A stretch of DNA of 37,554 nt from an archaeon (GCA_024276695.1 JAJRWR010000013.1:1-37554), one strand, 5' to 3'; shown: positions 17,146 through 27,176, counted from the stretch's first letter. Made by a program: numbers and translations. The notes: generated by a model from the sequence alone, not told the origin.

Positions 17146-17895
17146 TTGTTACTTGAAGCTAGGTTTACTAACATAGGAGAATGGAAAGCGATCTTACAAG
17201 CAATAGGGGATATTGCAGAAGAAGCTATGTTCATTTGCAATCAAGAGGGGATCACATTTAGAGGAATAGATTCAGCCCATATATCACTATTAGAAATTAC
17301 ATTTCCAAAGTCGTCTTTTGAATTCTTTGAATGTCATGCAACCTTTTTTGGGATCACAGTAAATGATTTTAAGAATCTTCTAAATTCTGCATCAAATGAA
17401 GATTTAGTGGAACTAATTATTGACAATCCAAATAAAATGAAAATCTCAATTAAAGGAAGTTTACAAATGAAGTATGATCTTAACTTGATTGAGAGATCTG
17501 AAGTAAATACACAAATTCCAAAAATAGATGTAACAAGTAAGATTTCACTTTCGCCATTTATGCTTGCAAAAATAATGTCAAATATTGAAAGAGTTTCAGA
17601 AAACGTTACAATCTCAAGTATTCCAGGAAAAATTCAATTTTTAGGCTCTGGAACTATTGGAAAGGCTGAAGTTGATCTAGAAAAAGGAAATCCAGAATTA
17701 TCATCCCTAGAAGTTTCCAAAGATAGTTCTTCTGTGTATAGTCTAGAATTTATGGCTAAAATCATTAGAAATATTGGGAAAGCAAGCAAGAATGTCAATA
17801 TGGAATATGGAACACAGACTCCAATGCATATACTGTTTGAAATGCCATCAATGACTAAAGTTGAATATTATTTAGCGCCAAGAATTGAAAACTAA
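17146..17895 (+). CDS. PCNA-type DNA sliding clamp, divergent
   Basis: A 249-residue clamp subunit with the two-domain PCNA layout: N-terminal EEAMFICNQEGITFRGIDSA, the interdomain linker region, and the C-terminal MTKVEYYLAPRIEN. The YYLAPRIE tail is the conserved archaeal/eukaryal ending that contacts PIP-box partners. PCNA trimers tether polymerases, nucleases and ligase to DNA. The start is TTG. The stop is 56 bases before the TTG of the SNF2 helicase on the same strand. Several positions look less conserved than in a housekeeping clamp, so this may be a second, island-associated PCNA; equally it may be the only clamp gene. Confidence 0.88.
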   Translation: MLLEARFTNIGEWKAILQAIGDIAEEAMFICNQEGITFRGIDSAHISLLEITFPKSSFEFFECHATFFGITVNDFKNLLNSASNEDLVELIIDNPNKMKISIKGSLQMKYDLNLIERSEVNTQIPKIDVTSKISLSPFMLAKIMSNIERVSENVTISSIPGKIQFLGSGTIGKAEVDLEKGNPELSSLEVSKDSSSVYSLEFMAKIIRNIGKASKNVNMEYGTQTPMHILFEMPSMTKVEYYLAPRIEN

Positions 17896-17908
17896 TTTTC
17901 CAAAGTAG

Positions 17909-17935
17909 AGTTTACGTAAGATTTATTCGTAAACT
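17909..17935 (+). promoter_or_regulatory. Inverted repeat around a TATA-like element ahead of the defence operon
   Basis: AGTTTACG (17909-17916) and CGTAAACT (17928-17935) are a perfect 8-base inverted repeat. The 11-base spacer and right arm hold GATTTATT, a TATA-like core about 28 bases before the helicase TTG. This layout suits a repressor covering the TATA box of the operon. A weak terminator hairpin for the PCNA gene is the alternative. Confidence 0.45.
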
Positions 17936-17951
17936 GATAATTATCACAATA

Positions 17952-20900
17952 TTGGATATTTCTGAATTAAAAGCTGGTGCAATTATTGAAGGTCCTAAAT
18001 GGCCAGATCCAGTTGAAATTAAAAAAATTGAAGACTTTGGTGAAGATGTAAACATTGTTGGTTCACGAATACCTACAGGAATTCATGTAGATGTAATTTT
18101 ATCAAAAGAAGAATTATCACATATTAGTCTTAAAACAATTGATTGTGATTTTTCAAGTGAACCTTGGAAAGTGTTTCTAGCTTTAGAAACAATTCGTTAT
18201 CGTTTTGCGTCACTTTATGATCCTTTACTAGCTATGAACACATCTAAAGTTGATCCATTACCTCATCAAATTGAAGCAGTGTATGGTCACGTTCTAAAAT
18301 TACCACGAATTAGATTTTTGTTAGCTCATGATCCTGGTGCAGGAAAAACAATCATGGCAGGATTAATCATTAAAGAAATGAAATTAAGACATTTAGTTAA
18401 TAGAATTTTAATTGTTGTTCCAGGACATCTAAAAGATCAGTGGAGACGAGAACTCAAAGATAAATTTGAAGAAACTTTTGTAATTGCAGATAGAGGTTCA
18501 ACAAATGCTCTTTATGGAGAAAATGTTTGGACAAAAGAAAATCAATTAATCACTTCAATGGATTTTGCAAAAAGAGATGAAATTTTGCCATCACTACAAT
18601 CATCACAATTTGATTTAATCATAATTGATGAAGCACATAAGATGGCTGCATACAAGTACAGTGACAGTGTAACAAAAACTGGGAGATACAAACTTGGGGA
18701 AATTTTATCCACAAATTCAGAACATTTACTTTTTCTAACTGCTACACCACACAAAGGAGATACTGAAAATTTTAGATTATTCTTAGATCTTTTAGAACCA
18801 GGCTTCTTTGCTACGCCTGAAATGCTTGAGGAATCTATTGAAAAAGATGAAAATTCGTTATTTTTGAGACGAATCAAAGAGGATATGAAAGATTTTGACG
18901 GTAAACCTCTATTCCTACCTCGTCATGTTCTAACTCCTTCCTACAATTTATCAATGCCAGAACGTGATTTGTATAGAAAAATTACAGAATATGTAAGAAA
19001 TCAATACAACAAAGCGCTATCTTCTGAGAAAAAAAGAAACATTGGATTTGCTTTAATTATTTTACAAAGAAGATTAGCATCAAGCAGTTTTGCTTTATGG
19101 AAATCACTTCAACGTAGAAGAGACAGATTAAAAGATATAATGCAAGACTTTGAGAAATCAAAAAAATCCACTCCTAAAATGTTTGATTTTGATGACGCTG
19201 AAGATTTGAGTGAAGATGAAAGATGGGAACAAGAAAGAATTTGGGAAACACTCAGCATTGCAGAAAATAAAGAGGAATTAGAAAAAGAAATTCGCATACT
19301 TGAAGAATTAATTGTTGATACAAAAAATGTAATTGATCAAGAAGCAGAAGTGAAATTACAAAAACTAAAGGAAGCAATGAAGGAATTAGAAGGAAAATCA
19401 ATTAACAAGAAAATATTAATTTTTACAGAATCAAAAGACACGTTAGAATATCTAGAAAAACGAATCAAAAGTTGGGGGTATACGGTAAGTACTATTCATG
19501 GCGGAATGCAACTCTTAGAAAGAATTGAAGCTGAAAAAACATTCAAAACTCAAACACAAGTAATGGTAGCAACAGAAGCTGCAGGTGAGGGTATTAACCT
19601 ACAATTTTGCCACTTGATGATCAATTATGATATTCCTTGGAATCCAAATAGATTGGAACAAAGAATGGGTAGAGTTCACAGATATGGACAGAAATTTGAA
19701 GTATTTGTTTACAATTTAATTGCACAAGATACAATCGAAGGCAGAATATTCAAAAGACTATTTGAAAAACTAGCTGAAATAAAATCAAAACTAGGTAGCG
19801 ATAAAGTATATGATGTAATTGGAGAAATTTACTACGGAAAAGATCTTTCAAAACTCTTAATGGATGCAGCAATGGGCGCAAGAACAGAAGAAGAAATTTT
19901 AAAAGAACTTGAAATTACTGTTGATGCAGAATATATTAAAAAAATTAGAGAGAATTTAGGCGATACATTAGCTACAAAGCATATTGATTTTACTCAAATC
20001 AAAGATTTGAGAGAAAAAGCAAGGGAAAACAAACTAATTCCAGAATATACTGCCGAATTTTTCAAAAAAGCATTTACAAAAGCAGAAGGGAAAATCAGAG
20101 ATAGGCCAAGATCACTCTATGCAATTGACTCAATTCCATATTGGATAAGAAACATAACAAAAGAAGATAATTTAAAAAAATCATTTGGACCAACGCTCAA
20201 TTCATATCCAAAAATTACATTTGATAAAGAAGTAGGTTCCAAAGATCAGGATGCAGAATTTATCACATTTGGTCATCCATTATTTGAAGCTGTGTTAGAA
20301 TGGATTAGTAGATCATTTTCAGCAGACTTGCAAAAAGGTGCAGAATTCATTGATCATTCAGGTCAACTAAATGGGGAAATTATATTTTTTGAGGGTGCCA
20401 TCAACGATGGTACTGGTAGAACTGCAGGTAAAAGATTATTTTCATATTATGTAGATTCAAAAACAAATACTATAGAATTTATTCAGCCAACAATTCTTTG
20501 GGATTTACAAGAATCAAAAACAAAAAGTAATAGTTCGGTAGATATTGAAAACCTAAAAAGTAAAGTTCAATCAGAAGTTATCAAGACATTAAGAAATTAT
20601 CAAAATGAATTACTAGATGAAAGAAACAGACAGGCAGAAATTAAAGAAAAGTATGGAATACAATCTCTGCAAAAATTAATTTTTGATCATGATTCTGATC
20701 TCTTACAACTTAGAACAAGAAAGGAGAAAGGAGAAAATGTTGATCTTGCCATACGCAATAAAGAAGAAAGACAGAGACAGTACATGGATAATAAAAAACA
20801 TCTTGAAGATTTAATTCAGAGAGAGAAAAGTCTAACAATTAGTACACCTGTATTTCTAGGCATAATCAGAGTGATTTCACCTGATGTAATTCAGGATGAA

Positions 20901-21284
20901 ATGAAGGAAAATGCTGAATCTGAAAAAGTGGCAATGGAAGTAGTCATGAAATTTGAAACAGAACGTGATAGAACACCTATAGATGTTTCAAAAATTATTG
21001 GTCCTGGATATGATGTAAAATCAATTGATAAAGAAGGAAACACACGATATATCGAAGTTAAAGGAAGAAGCGGAGTCGGTTCTGTTGCACTATCCAAAAA
21101 TGAGTGGTTTAAGGCAAAACATCTTGCCGAAGATTATTATCTTTATGTTGTTTGGAATACAAAAGACTATTCAGGAACTGATCTAAAACCTCTAATTATT
21201 CAAGATCCTGCACATAATCTAAATCCAAAATTAGATATTCATTATTTAGTGGATGCATCAGAAATAAAAGAGAAGTCAATATAA
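17952..21284 (+). CDS. SNF2-family helicase with C-terminal DUF3883 domain, 1110 aa
   Basis: This is a superfamily 2 ATPase/translocase on DNA. Motifs in order: Q-like LPHQIEAVYG, Walker A DPGAGKT (about residue 126), DEAH (about 225), TATPHKGD, helicase-C TEAAGEGINLQF (about 541) and motif VI RMGRVHRYGQ. A charged coiled-coil middle is followed at about residues 1000-1075 by DUF3883 (GPGYDVKSID, RYIEVKGRSG, NEWFKAKHLA), a nuclease-like fold found in many defence proteins. The start is TTG. Its stop overlaps the methylase start by one base (TAATG). With methylase, DUF499 ATPase and HEPN genes downstream it forms a predicted restriction-like operon. Confidence 0.92.
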   Translation: MDISELKAGAIIEGPKWPDPVEIKKIEDFGEDVNIVGSRIPTGIHVDVILSKEELSHISLKTIDCDFSSEPWKVFLALETIRYRFASLYDPLLAMNTSKVDPLPHQIEAVYGHVLKLPRIRFLLAHDPGAGKTIMAGLIIKEMKLRHLVNRILIVVPGHLKDQWRRELKDKFEETFVIADRGSTNALYGENVWTKENQLITSMDFAKRDEILPSLQSSQFDLIIIDEAHKMAAYKYSDSVTKTGRYKLGEILSTNSEHLLFLTATPHKGDTENFRLFLDLLEPGFFATPEMLEESIEKDENSLFLRRIKEDMKDFDGKPLFLPRHVLTPSYNLSMPERDLYRKITEYVRNQYNKALSSEKKRNIGFALIILQRRLASSSFALWKSLQRRRDRLKDIMQDFEKSKKSTPKMFDFDDAEDLSEDERWEQERIWETLSIAENKEELEKEIRILEELIVDTKNVIDQEAEVKLQKLKEAMKELEGKSINKKILIFTESKDTLEYLEKRIKSWGYTVSTIHGGMQLLERIEAEKTFKTQTQVMVATEAAGEGINLQFCHLMINYDIPWNPNRLEQRMGRVHRYGQKFEVFVYNLIAQDTIEGRIFKRLFEKLAEIKSKLGSDKVYDVIGEIYYGKDLSKLLMDAAMGARTEEEILKELEITVDAEYIKKIRENLGDTLATKHIDFTQIKDLREKARENKLIPEYTAEFFKKAFTKAEGKIRDRPRSLYAIDSIPYWIRNITKEDNLKKSFGPTLNSYPKITFDKEVGSKDQDAEFITFGHPLFEAVLEWISRSFSADLQKGAEFIDHSGQLNGEIIFFEGAINDGTGRTAGKRLFSYYVDSKTNTIEFIQPTILWDLQESKTKSNSSVDIENLKSKVQSEVIKTLRNYQNELLDERNRQAEIKEKYGIQSLQKLIFDHDSDLLQLRTRKEKGENVDLAIRNKEERQRQYMDNKKHLEDLIQREKSLTISTPVFLGIIRVISPDVIQDEMKENAESEKVAMEVVMKFETERDRTPIDVSKIIGPGYDVKSIDKEGNTRYIEVKGRSGVGSVALSKNEWFKAKHLAEDYYLYVVWNTKDYSGTDLKPLIIQDPAHNLNPKLDIHYLVDASEIKEKSI

Positions 21285-23935
21285 TGGAACGTAGATTTAT
21301 TGAAGAGTATTTTCCCGTAAAACAAATTAGTATAATTTCATCCGAAGAAAAATCTATCAGACATGGTCATATTTCAACACTTCATTTGTGGTGGGCTCGT
21401 AGACCGCTAGCAGTTTCTAGAGCAACAATTTTTTCATCATTGATTAGTTCTATAGATAACAAAAAAGAATTAAAACAAAAAATGGAATTTATTAAAGAAT
21501 TATCAATATGGAAAAATTCTACTAATCAAAATAATTTAGAAAAAGCTAAGAAAAACATTGAAAAGAATTTTCAAAATACACCAAAGATTTTGGATCCATT
21601 TGCAGGCGGAGGTTCAATACCATTAGAGGCAACTAGATTAGGATGTGAAACATATGCAAATGATTACAATCCTGTTGCAGTAATTATTCAAAAAGCAACT
21701 TTAGAATATCCTCAAAAATATGGATATATAAAAAAAGAGAAAGAAATTTTTACCCATACAGAAAATCAACTTTTAAAAGATTTCAAAATTTGGTCAGAAT
21801 GGGTTTTTGAAGAAGTTAAAAAAGAAATTAGTTTATTCTATCATTCTGATGATGAATATGATGCTGTAGGTTATATTTGGGCAAGAACATTACCTTGTCA
21901 AAATCCTTTATGTGGAAAAACGATTCCATTAATGAGTCAATACTGGTTAGCAAAAAATTTAAAAAATAAAATTGCGATTCATCCAATAAAAGAAGGATTT
22001 GAAATTGTTGGGAATGGTTACAAAAAAATCCCTAATAATTTTGATCCGTCTACAGGAACAATTTCTAGAGCAACTATCACATGCCCATTTTGTACTTCAA
22101 GAATAGAAGGAAAAATTACACGTAAACTTTTTCAAGAAAAGAAAAACAATGAAGAATTAATTGCTGTCATTCTAAATAAAAAAGGAACAACAGGTAAAAA
22201 ATATAGAATTGCTACAAAAAAAGAAATTTCTCAAATAAAAGATGTAGAATTATTTCTTAAAGAAAAAATTTCTAAAATGGAAAGACAGTTTGGAATATCA
22301 CCAATTCCAACAGAGAAGTTTCCTACCGATGTAAGAATGATTTCTGAACCATTAGGAAGTGCACAGAATTATTTTTTTGAAACTTGGGGAGATTTGTTTA
22401 ATTCTAGACAAAAATTATCTTTGATTACATTTATGGAAAAAATTAGAGAAGGATATTCATTAATGATTCAAAAAAATATGGATAAAGAATACGCTAAAGT
22501 CATAACAACTTATCTTGCATTACAGTTAGATAGATTAGTTGACAAAAATGCAACATTAGTTATTTTTAATGTAGTGGGGGAAAAAATTGAGCATGTTTTT
22601 GGTAGACAAGCTTTCCAAATGACATCGGATTATGTAGAAATAAATCCATTTACTAATGTTGGTTGGCCAAATATGGCAGGTTGGATTTCAAGAGTTATTG
22701 AGCATTGTAGCACTATTAAAAATCCAATAAACATTACAAATCATTCTGCAACTAATCTGAATTATGATGATGAATATTTTGATGCAGTGATAACAGATCC
22801 ACCGTATTATGATAATGTCGCGTATTCACATTTAGCAGATTTTTTTTATGTGTGGTTAAAAAGAAGTATTGGGTTTCTATATCCAGAATTATTTTCAACC
22901 CCACTTTCTCCAAAATCAGATGAAGCTGTAGCATATTCTGATATTAAAGATGGAAAAGAATGTGGTAAAGAAAATTTCGAAATTATGTTAAAAAAATCAT
23001 TTAGTGAGATTTCACGAGTTTTAAAACCAGATGGGATATCAGTAATTGTTTATGCACATAAATCTACGGATGGGTGGGAAACGTTGATCAATTCTTTATT
23101 AAATTCAGGATTAGTAGTAACTGCCGCATGGCCAATTCATACGGAAAGAAAGGCAAGATTGATTGCTAAAGATTCTGCTTCACTTTCTTCTTCAATTTAC
23201 ATGGTATGTAGAAAATGGAAAAAGGAACCAATTGGATTTTACAGAGATGTAAAAAAAGAATTAAAACAATATCTCAATAAAAAACTAGAGCAATTATGGA
23301 ATGAAGGAATATCTGGAGCTGATTTTTTCATTTCTGCCATAGGTTCAGCAATAGAAGTATTTGGAAAATATGAGAAAGTTGTTGATGATAAGGATGAAAC
23401 AATATTGATACAGAAGTTGTTAAATGATACAAGAAAAATTGTTACAAACTATGCAATAAACAAAGTTATCAAAGGAGAATTCTCTGAAGAGATTTCACAA
23501 ATGACACGATTCTATATTTTATGGAGATGGGCATATGGAGAAGCAAAAGTTCCATTTGATGATGCTTTGAAAATGGCACAAAGTGTTGGTATTGATATAG
23601 AGCATGAATGGGATAAAGGATTCATTGTAAAAGAGAAAGAAATAATTCGTGTTTTAGGACCTGATGAAAGAAATCAGAATAAAATTGAAGAGTCTCACGA
23701 ATTAATTGATATTTTGCATATTACATTACTACTTTGGAAAAAAGAAAATAGAGAAACAGTTGATAAATTCTTAGAAGAAAAAGGATACAAAAATAGTGAA
23801 GTTTTCAAACGTGTTGCACAAGCAATTTCTGAATCATTACCCCTAGAAAGTACTGAAAAGAAATGGCTGGACGGATTTCTTACAGGTTTCAAATCTGATG
23901 ATTCTGAAGATTCAAGTCAAAGGAAACTGTTTTAA
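21284..23935 (+). CDS. DUF1156-family DNA methylase (COG1743 type), 883 aa
   Basis: A predicted adenine-type DNA methyltransferase. The N-terminal DUF1156 signature is HGHISTLHLWWARRPLAVSR (residues 28-47). The SAM-binding motif I is ILDPFAGGGSIPLEA (about residue 103), and the catalytic motif IV is ITDPPYYDNVAY (about residue 504). Between them lie two zinc-like cysteine pairs (CQNPLC and CPFC). It is the expected self/non-self marking subunit of the operon. Length and order fit the family, which in other genomes is recurrently next to DUF499 ATPases and SNF2-like helicases. Gap to the next gene is 29 bases. Confidence 0.93.
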   Translation: MERRFIEEYFPVKQISIISSEEKSIRHGHISTLHLWWARRPLAVSRATIFSSLISSIDNKKELKQKMEFIKELSIWKNSTNQNNLEKAKKNIEKNFQNTPKILDPFAGGGSIPLEATRLGCETYANDYNPVAVIIQKATLEYPQKYGYIKKEKEIFTHTENQLLKDFKIWSEWVFEEVKKEISLFYHSDDEYDAVGYIWARTLPCQNPLCGKTIPLMSQYWLAKNLKNKIAIHPIKEGFEIVGNGYKKIPNNFDPSTGTISRATITCPFCTSRIEGKITRKLFQEKKNNEELIAVILNKKGTTGKKYRIATKKEISQIKDVELFLKEKISKMERQFGISPIPTEKFPTDVRMISEPLGSAQNYFFETWGDLFNSRQKLSLITFMEKIREGYSLMIQKNMDKEYAKVITTYLALQLDRLVDKNATLVIFNVVGEKIEHVFGRQAFQMTSDYVEINPFTNVGWPNMAGWISRVIEHCSTIKNPINITNHSATNLNYDDEYFDAVITDPPYYDNVAYSHLADFFYVWLKRSIGFLYPELFSTPLSPKSDEAVAYSDIKDGKECGKENFEIMLKKSFSEISRVLKPDGISVIVYAHKSTDGWETLINSLLNSGLVVTAAWPIHTERKARLIAKDSASLSSSIYMVCRKWKKEPIGFYRDVKKELKQYLNKKLEQLWNEGISGADFFISAIGSAIEVFGKYEKVVDDKDETILIQKLLNDTRKIVTNYAINKVIKGEFSEEISQMTRFYILWRWAYGEAKVPFDDALKMAQSVGIDIEHEWDKGFIVKEKEIIRVLGPDERNQNKIEESHELIDILHITLLLWKKENRETVDKFLEEKGYKNSEVFKRVAQAISESLPLESTEKKWLDGFLTGFKSDDSEDSSQRKLF

Positions 23936-23964
23936 TCTGGGAAATATTCTAAGAAATTCAGATT

Positions 23965-26526
23965 ATGGCTTTTCATGAAATTGCAGTTCCACATAGAGAT
24001 ATCCTATCTCAAAATTTTTCAAGTGAAGTATATGCAGCAAAGCTTTGGGATGTGTATAATAAAAGAGGTTCTGACGAATACAAAGATTCAAAAATATTTT
24101 TTGAAAAAACATATCTTACTGACAATCTCAAAAAAATTCTAGATTCTATTAAAGATAGACTAGATGGAAAAAGTGGTGGTCATTTTCGTTCTATATCCAC
24201 ACCTTTTGGCGGAGGAAAAACTCATACATTAATTGCATTGTATCATAAATGTATAGAGTGGGATGTGAAACCAGTAGTTCTAGTTGGAAATGAAATTGAT
24301 CCTACTACACATACATTATGGGGAATGATTGAGGAGCAATTAACTGGGAAAATAGAAAAACTTACAGGAAATGTTTCACATGGGGGTGAAGCATTAAGAA
24401 AAGTACTTGAAACACAAAACAAACCTATTTTGATATTAATTGATGAATTATTACAGTACGTATCAAAAGCTGATGGTGTCAAAGTAGAACAATCAACTTT
24501 AGCTAAACAAACCATTGGGTTTGTTCAAGAACTCAGTGAAGCTGTAAGTAGTTTTTCTAATGTTTGTGTTGTAGTAACATTACCATCTAGTGCTAATGAA
24601 CAATTAGATGATGAAAGACATACTGAACTATATGAGCAATTGCAAAAATTTGCAGGAAGGACAAAAGATACTATAACTCCAGTTGCAGATAATGATATTC
24701 CAAAAATTATACGACATAGATTATTTTCATCTACAGATGCAGAGATTAGAGATAGATCAGAAGGAATCATAAAAGACTTTGTTGATTATTGCGATGATGA
24801 AGGATTAATTCCTGAAGGGATGCAGGTATCACAATATAGAGAAGAATTTGCTAGAAGTTATCCATTTTTACCTCAAGTCATTGATGTGTTATATCAAAGA
24901 TGGGGAACAATTACAAGATTTCAAAGAACAAGAGGGGTTTTACGTCTTTTATCTTTAGTAATTAATTCACTTGCAACAAGTGAGAAACAATTTATCAGTT
25001 TAGGCGATTTTGATTTGAAAAATAATGAAATAAAACAAGAATTAGTTGATTATCTTGATCCTCAATTTTACAGTGTATTATCAAAGGATATAGTTGATAT
25101 TGATTCGGGAGCCTCAAAAGTAAATCAAAAAGTTCCAGAAATGTATAGGGGAAGACAATTGGGAATTAGAGCAGCTACTGCAATTTTTATGTATTCACAT
25201 TCTGGTACAACTGGAATTGATGGGGCAACAGAGGCAGACATCAAAAGAGCAACATGTTCACGGGGTATTCCTTCAGCTCAAATTAGTGAAGTTCTGAATC
25301 TATTTCGAAATCAATTATTCTATCTTAATGTAACAAATGAAAAATATCTATTTACAAAAGAAGCAAACATTCTAAAAATCAAAGTTGATACAATGGAAAA
25401 TATCAAACAAAGAGACATTGATGATGCTGAAAAAACATTAATCAAAAACAATATTGGAAAAACTTCAAATTTCCCTGTAATATTATGGCCATCCAGTCCT
25501 AAAGAAGTTGAAAATTCACATTCATTAAAATTAATCATTATGAAAGAAAATGACATTAAATTAATTCAATCCATCTATGAAAATATTGGAGAGTCTCCAA
25601 GAGTTTATAGAAATAATATTTTATTTTTAACCCCATCCGATGGTGAGAAAGGAAAGTTTCTACATTCATTAAAAAGTAAAATTGCATGGGAAAAAATTAA
25701 AAAAGATCCACTTATTCCTCTTAAAGAAGAACAACTTGCTGCATTGAATAGTGAACTTAAAAATGAAACTACTCGATTAAATGATCTAATTAAAGACTAT
25801 TACAGTACTTTGTATCTTCCTGAAAAAGAAGGTCCAATAAAACATCACTTCAACATTCCATTAAATGCAAACAGAGGTATTGATGAAATAATCTATGAAC
25901 ATCTGGTAGAAGAAGATCAAATTCATCCAAAACTTGGACCATCATTTTTAAAAAATCATTATTTAAAAGATCAAAAATACATAGAAACATCAAATCTTTA
26001 TGAATCCATGCTTAGAACCCCCGGTGAAAGAAGACCAATACACAAAAGTGTCATAGAGCAAGCCATAATGGATGGTGTTTTAAATGGAGAATTTGGAATC
26101 GGTGAACTTGAGAATAATATTCCAAAGTCAAGATTATTTAAAAAATCAACTCAAGTTAGTTTTGAATCTGGTGAAATAATACTTCAAGCATCTCTTTGTG
26201 AAGAGGAATCAGAATATTTCTGTGATAAATGTGGTCATAAAGCAAGCAGTAAGGAAGAGCTTGAAACACATTATGAATCTCATATTAAATCTGCAGGCAG
26301 TGAAGGAGAAGAACCACCAGATGATTCAATAAAAAAACTAGACTTTGGATTTACTGTTCCTGAAGGACAAATAAACAACATTAGTCAAATGTTATTAAAA
26401 ATAGCATCACATTACAAAGATTTGAAACTAAAAGTTGAAGCTGATGATGGTAAAATGACAAAACATGATCTAGATTTGATTAAAGAAACCCTTAGACAGA
26501 TTGGATCATATTCAGATTTGTTGTAG
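23965..26526 (+). CDS. DUF499-family AAA+ ATPase with C2H2 zinc finger, 853 aa
   Basis: A large P-loop ATPase of the DUF499 (COG1483) group, which by general architecture resembles BrxC/PglY ATPases of BREX-like systems. Walker A is FGGGKTHTLIALYH (about residue 80) and Walker B ILILIDELLQYV (about residue 155). A sensor-like VVVTLPSS follows. Near residue 752 is a classical C2H2 finger pattern (C-x2-C-x12-H-x3-H, from CDKCGHKASS to HYESH), unusual in such an ATPase and possibly used for DNA contact. It sits between the methylase and HEPN genes, five bases before the latter. Confidence 0.92.
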   Translation: MAFHEIAVPHRDILSQNFSSEVYAAKLWDVYNKRGSDEYKDSKIFFEKTYLTDNLKKILDSIKDRLDGKSGGHFRSISTPFGGGKTHTLIALYHKCIEWDVKPVVLVGNEIDPTTHTLWGMIEEQLTGKIEKLTGNVSHGGEALRKVLETQNKPILILIDELLQYVSKADGVKVEQSTLAKQTIGFVQELSEAVSSFSNVCVVVTLPSSANEQLDDERHTELYEQLQKFAGRTKDTITPVADNDIPKIIRHRLFSSTDAEIRDRSEGIIKDFVDYCDDEGLIPEGMQVSQYREEFARSYPFLPQVIDVLYQRWGTITRFQRTRGVLRLLSLVINSLATSEKQFISLGDFDLKNNEIKQELVDYLDPQFYSVLSKDIVDIDSGASKVNQKVPEMYRGRQLGIRAATAIFMYSHSGTTGIDGATEADIKRATCSRGIPSAQISEVLNLFRNQLFYLNVTNEKYLFTKEANILKIKVDTMENIKQRDIDDAEKTLIKNNIGKTSNFPVILWPSSPKEVENSHSLKLIIMKENDIKLIQSIYENIGESPRVYRNNILFLTPSDGEKGKFLHSLKSKIAWEKIKKDPLIPLKEEQLAALNSELKNETTRLNDLIKDYYSTLYLPEKEGPIKHHFNIPLNANRGIDEIIYEHLVEEDQIHPKLGPSFLKNHYLKDQKYIETSNLYESMLRTPGERRPIHKSVIEQAIMDGVLNGEFGIGELENNIPKSRLFKKSTQVSFESGEIILQASLCEEESEYFCDKCGHKASSKEELETHYESHIKSAGSEGEEPPDDSIKKLDFGFTVPEGQINNISQMLLKIASHYKDLKLKVEADDGKMTKHDLDLIKETLRQIGSYSDLL

Positions 26527-26531
26527 TTATA

Positions 26532-27176
26532 ATGACTTCTCAAAAATCATTTGATCCCAGATACAGAGTAAACATAGAATTAGGTATGAGGGTTATGATA
26601 GAAGAAGAAAATAGTAAGAATTCAGAATTAGTTTCATGTTATGTTAAAGAAATCATTACACCAGATGTAATGAATGAATCAGGAATTAAGGTTATTTGTG
26701 AAGATGGCAAAAAGGGTAGAGTGAAACATATTGGAACTGAATCATCGTTTATGGATTCAAATGATCTTTTAGTAGTCTTAGAAAGAAAACTGCGTAAAAT
26801 AATTGTAGAAGAGTTAAGTAAAGTAGATCGGAATTGGTGGGATAGTCTTGGACCTATAATAAAAGATGATGTGCAGAGAAAGTTAGATACTGGTGGCGAA
26901 CAAAGAAAACAATTAGGTATTCCAAATTATGAATTAATTGAATATACTAATTTCTATCATTTACCAGATATGATTCTTGGTAAACGTTGGCAATATTTTG
27001 AAAAAATATTTAAAAATAAAAATGCTATAGATGTAAAATTACATGAGTTGGCAACAATTCGAAATCCATCTGCACATTCAAATATTCTTCCAGAAATGAT
27101 AGAAAAAAAGATCCAAGTTTATTATGATGATATTGTTCGTCTGATAGAAAATTATCAAAGAAATCTAAATAACTAA
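26532..27176 (+). CDS. DUF2196-like domain fused to Swt1-type HEPN domain, 214 aa
   Basis: Residues 11-68 follow the DUF2196/YwbE pattern (VNIELGMRVMI, then SGIKVICEDGKKGRVKHIG), a small beta-barrel-like module likely to bind nucleic acid. Residues 80-212 are a helical domain with the HEPN motif RNPSAH (R177, N178, H182; Rx4H), the catalytic pair of HEPN ribonucleases. HEPN proteins act as toxins or abortive-infection RNases in many defence systems. As last gene of the operon it may be the killing effector or a regulator of the DUF499 ATPase. The fusion is clear; the activity is inferred. Confidence 0.85.
   Translation: MTSQKSFDPRYRVNIELGMRVMIEEENSKNSELVSCYVKEIITPDVMNESGIKVICEDGKKGRVKHIGTESSFMDSNDLLVVLERKLRKIIVEELSKVDRNWWDSLGPIIKDDVQRKLDTGGEQRKQLGIPNYELIEYTNFYHLPDMILGKRWQYFEKIFKNKNAIDVKLHELATIRNPSAHSNILPEMIEKKIQVYYDDIVRLIENYQRNLNN

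Noticed and set aside
16007-17935. Recurring TTCGTAAAC at 16007 and 17927 as a shared regulator motif
   Set aside because: Only two copies of a nine-base word in a 37.5 kb AT-rich window; this is close to what chance would give, and the two contexts differ.
17952-27176. Calling the operon BREX or DISARM
   Set aside because: PglZ, BrxL, DrmA, DrmB and DrmC are all missing, so only a relationship at the level of component families is supported.
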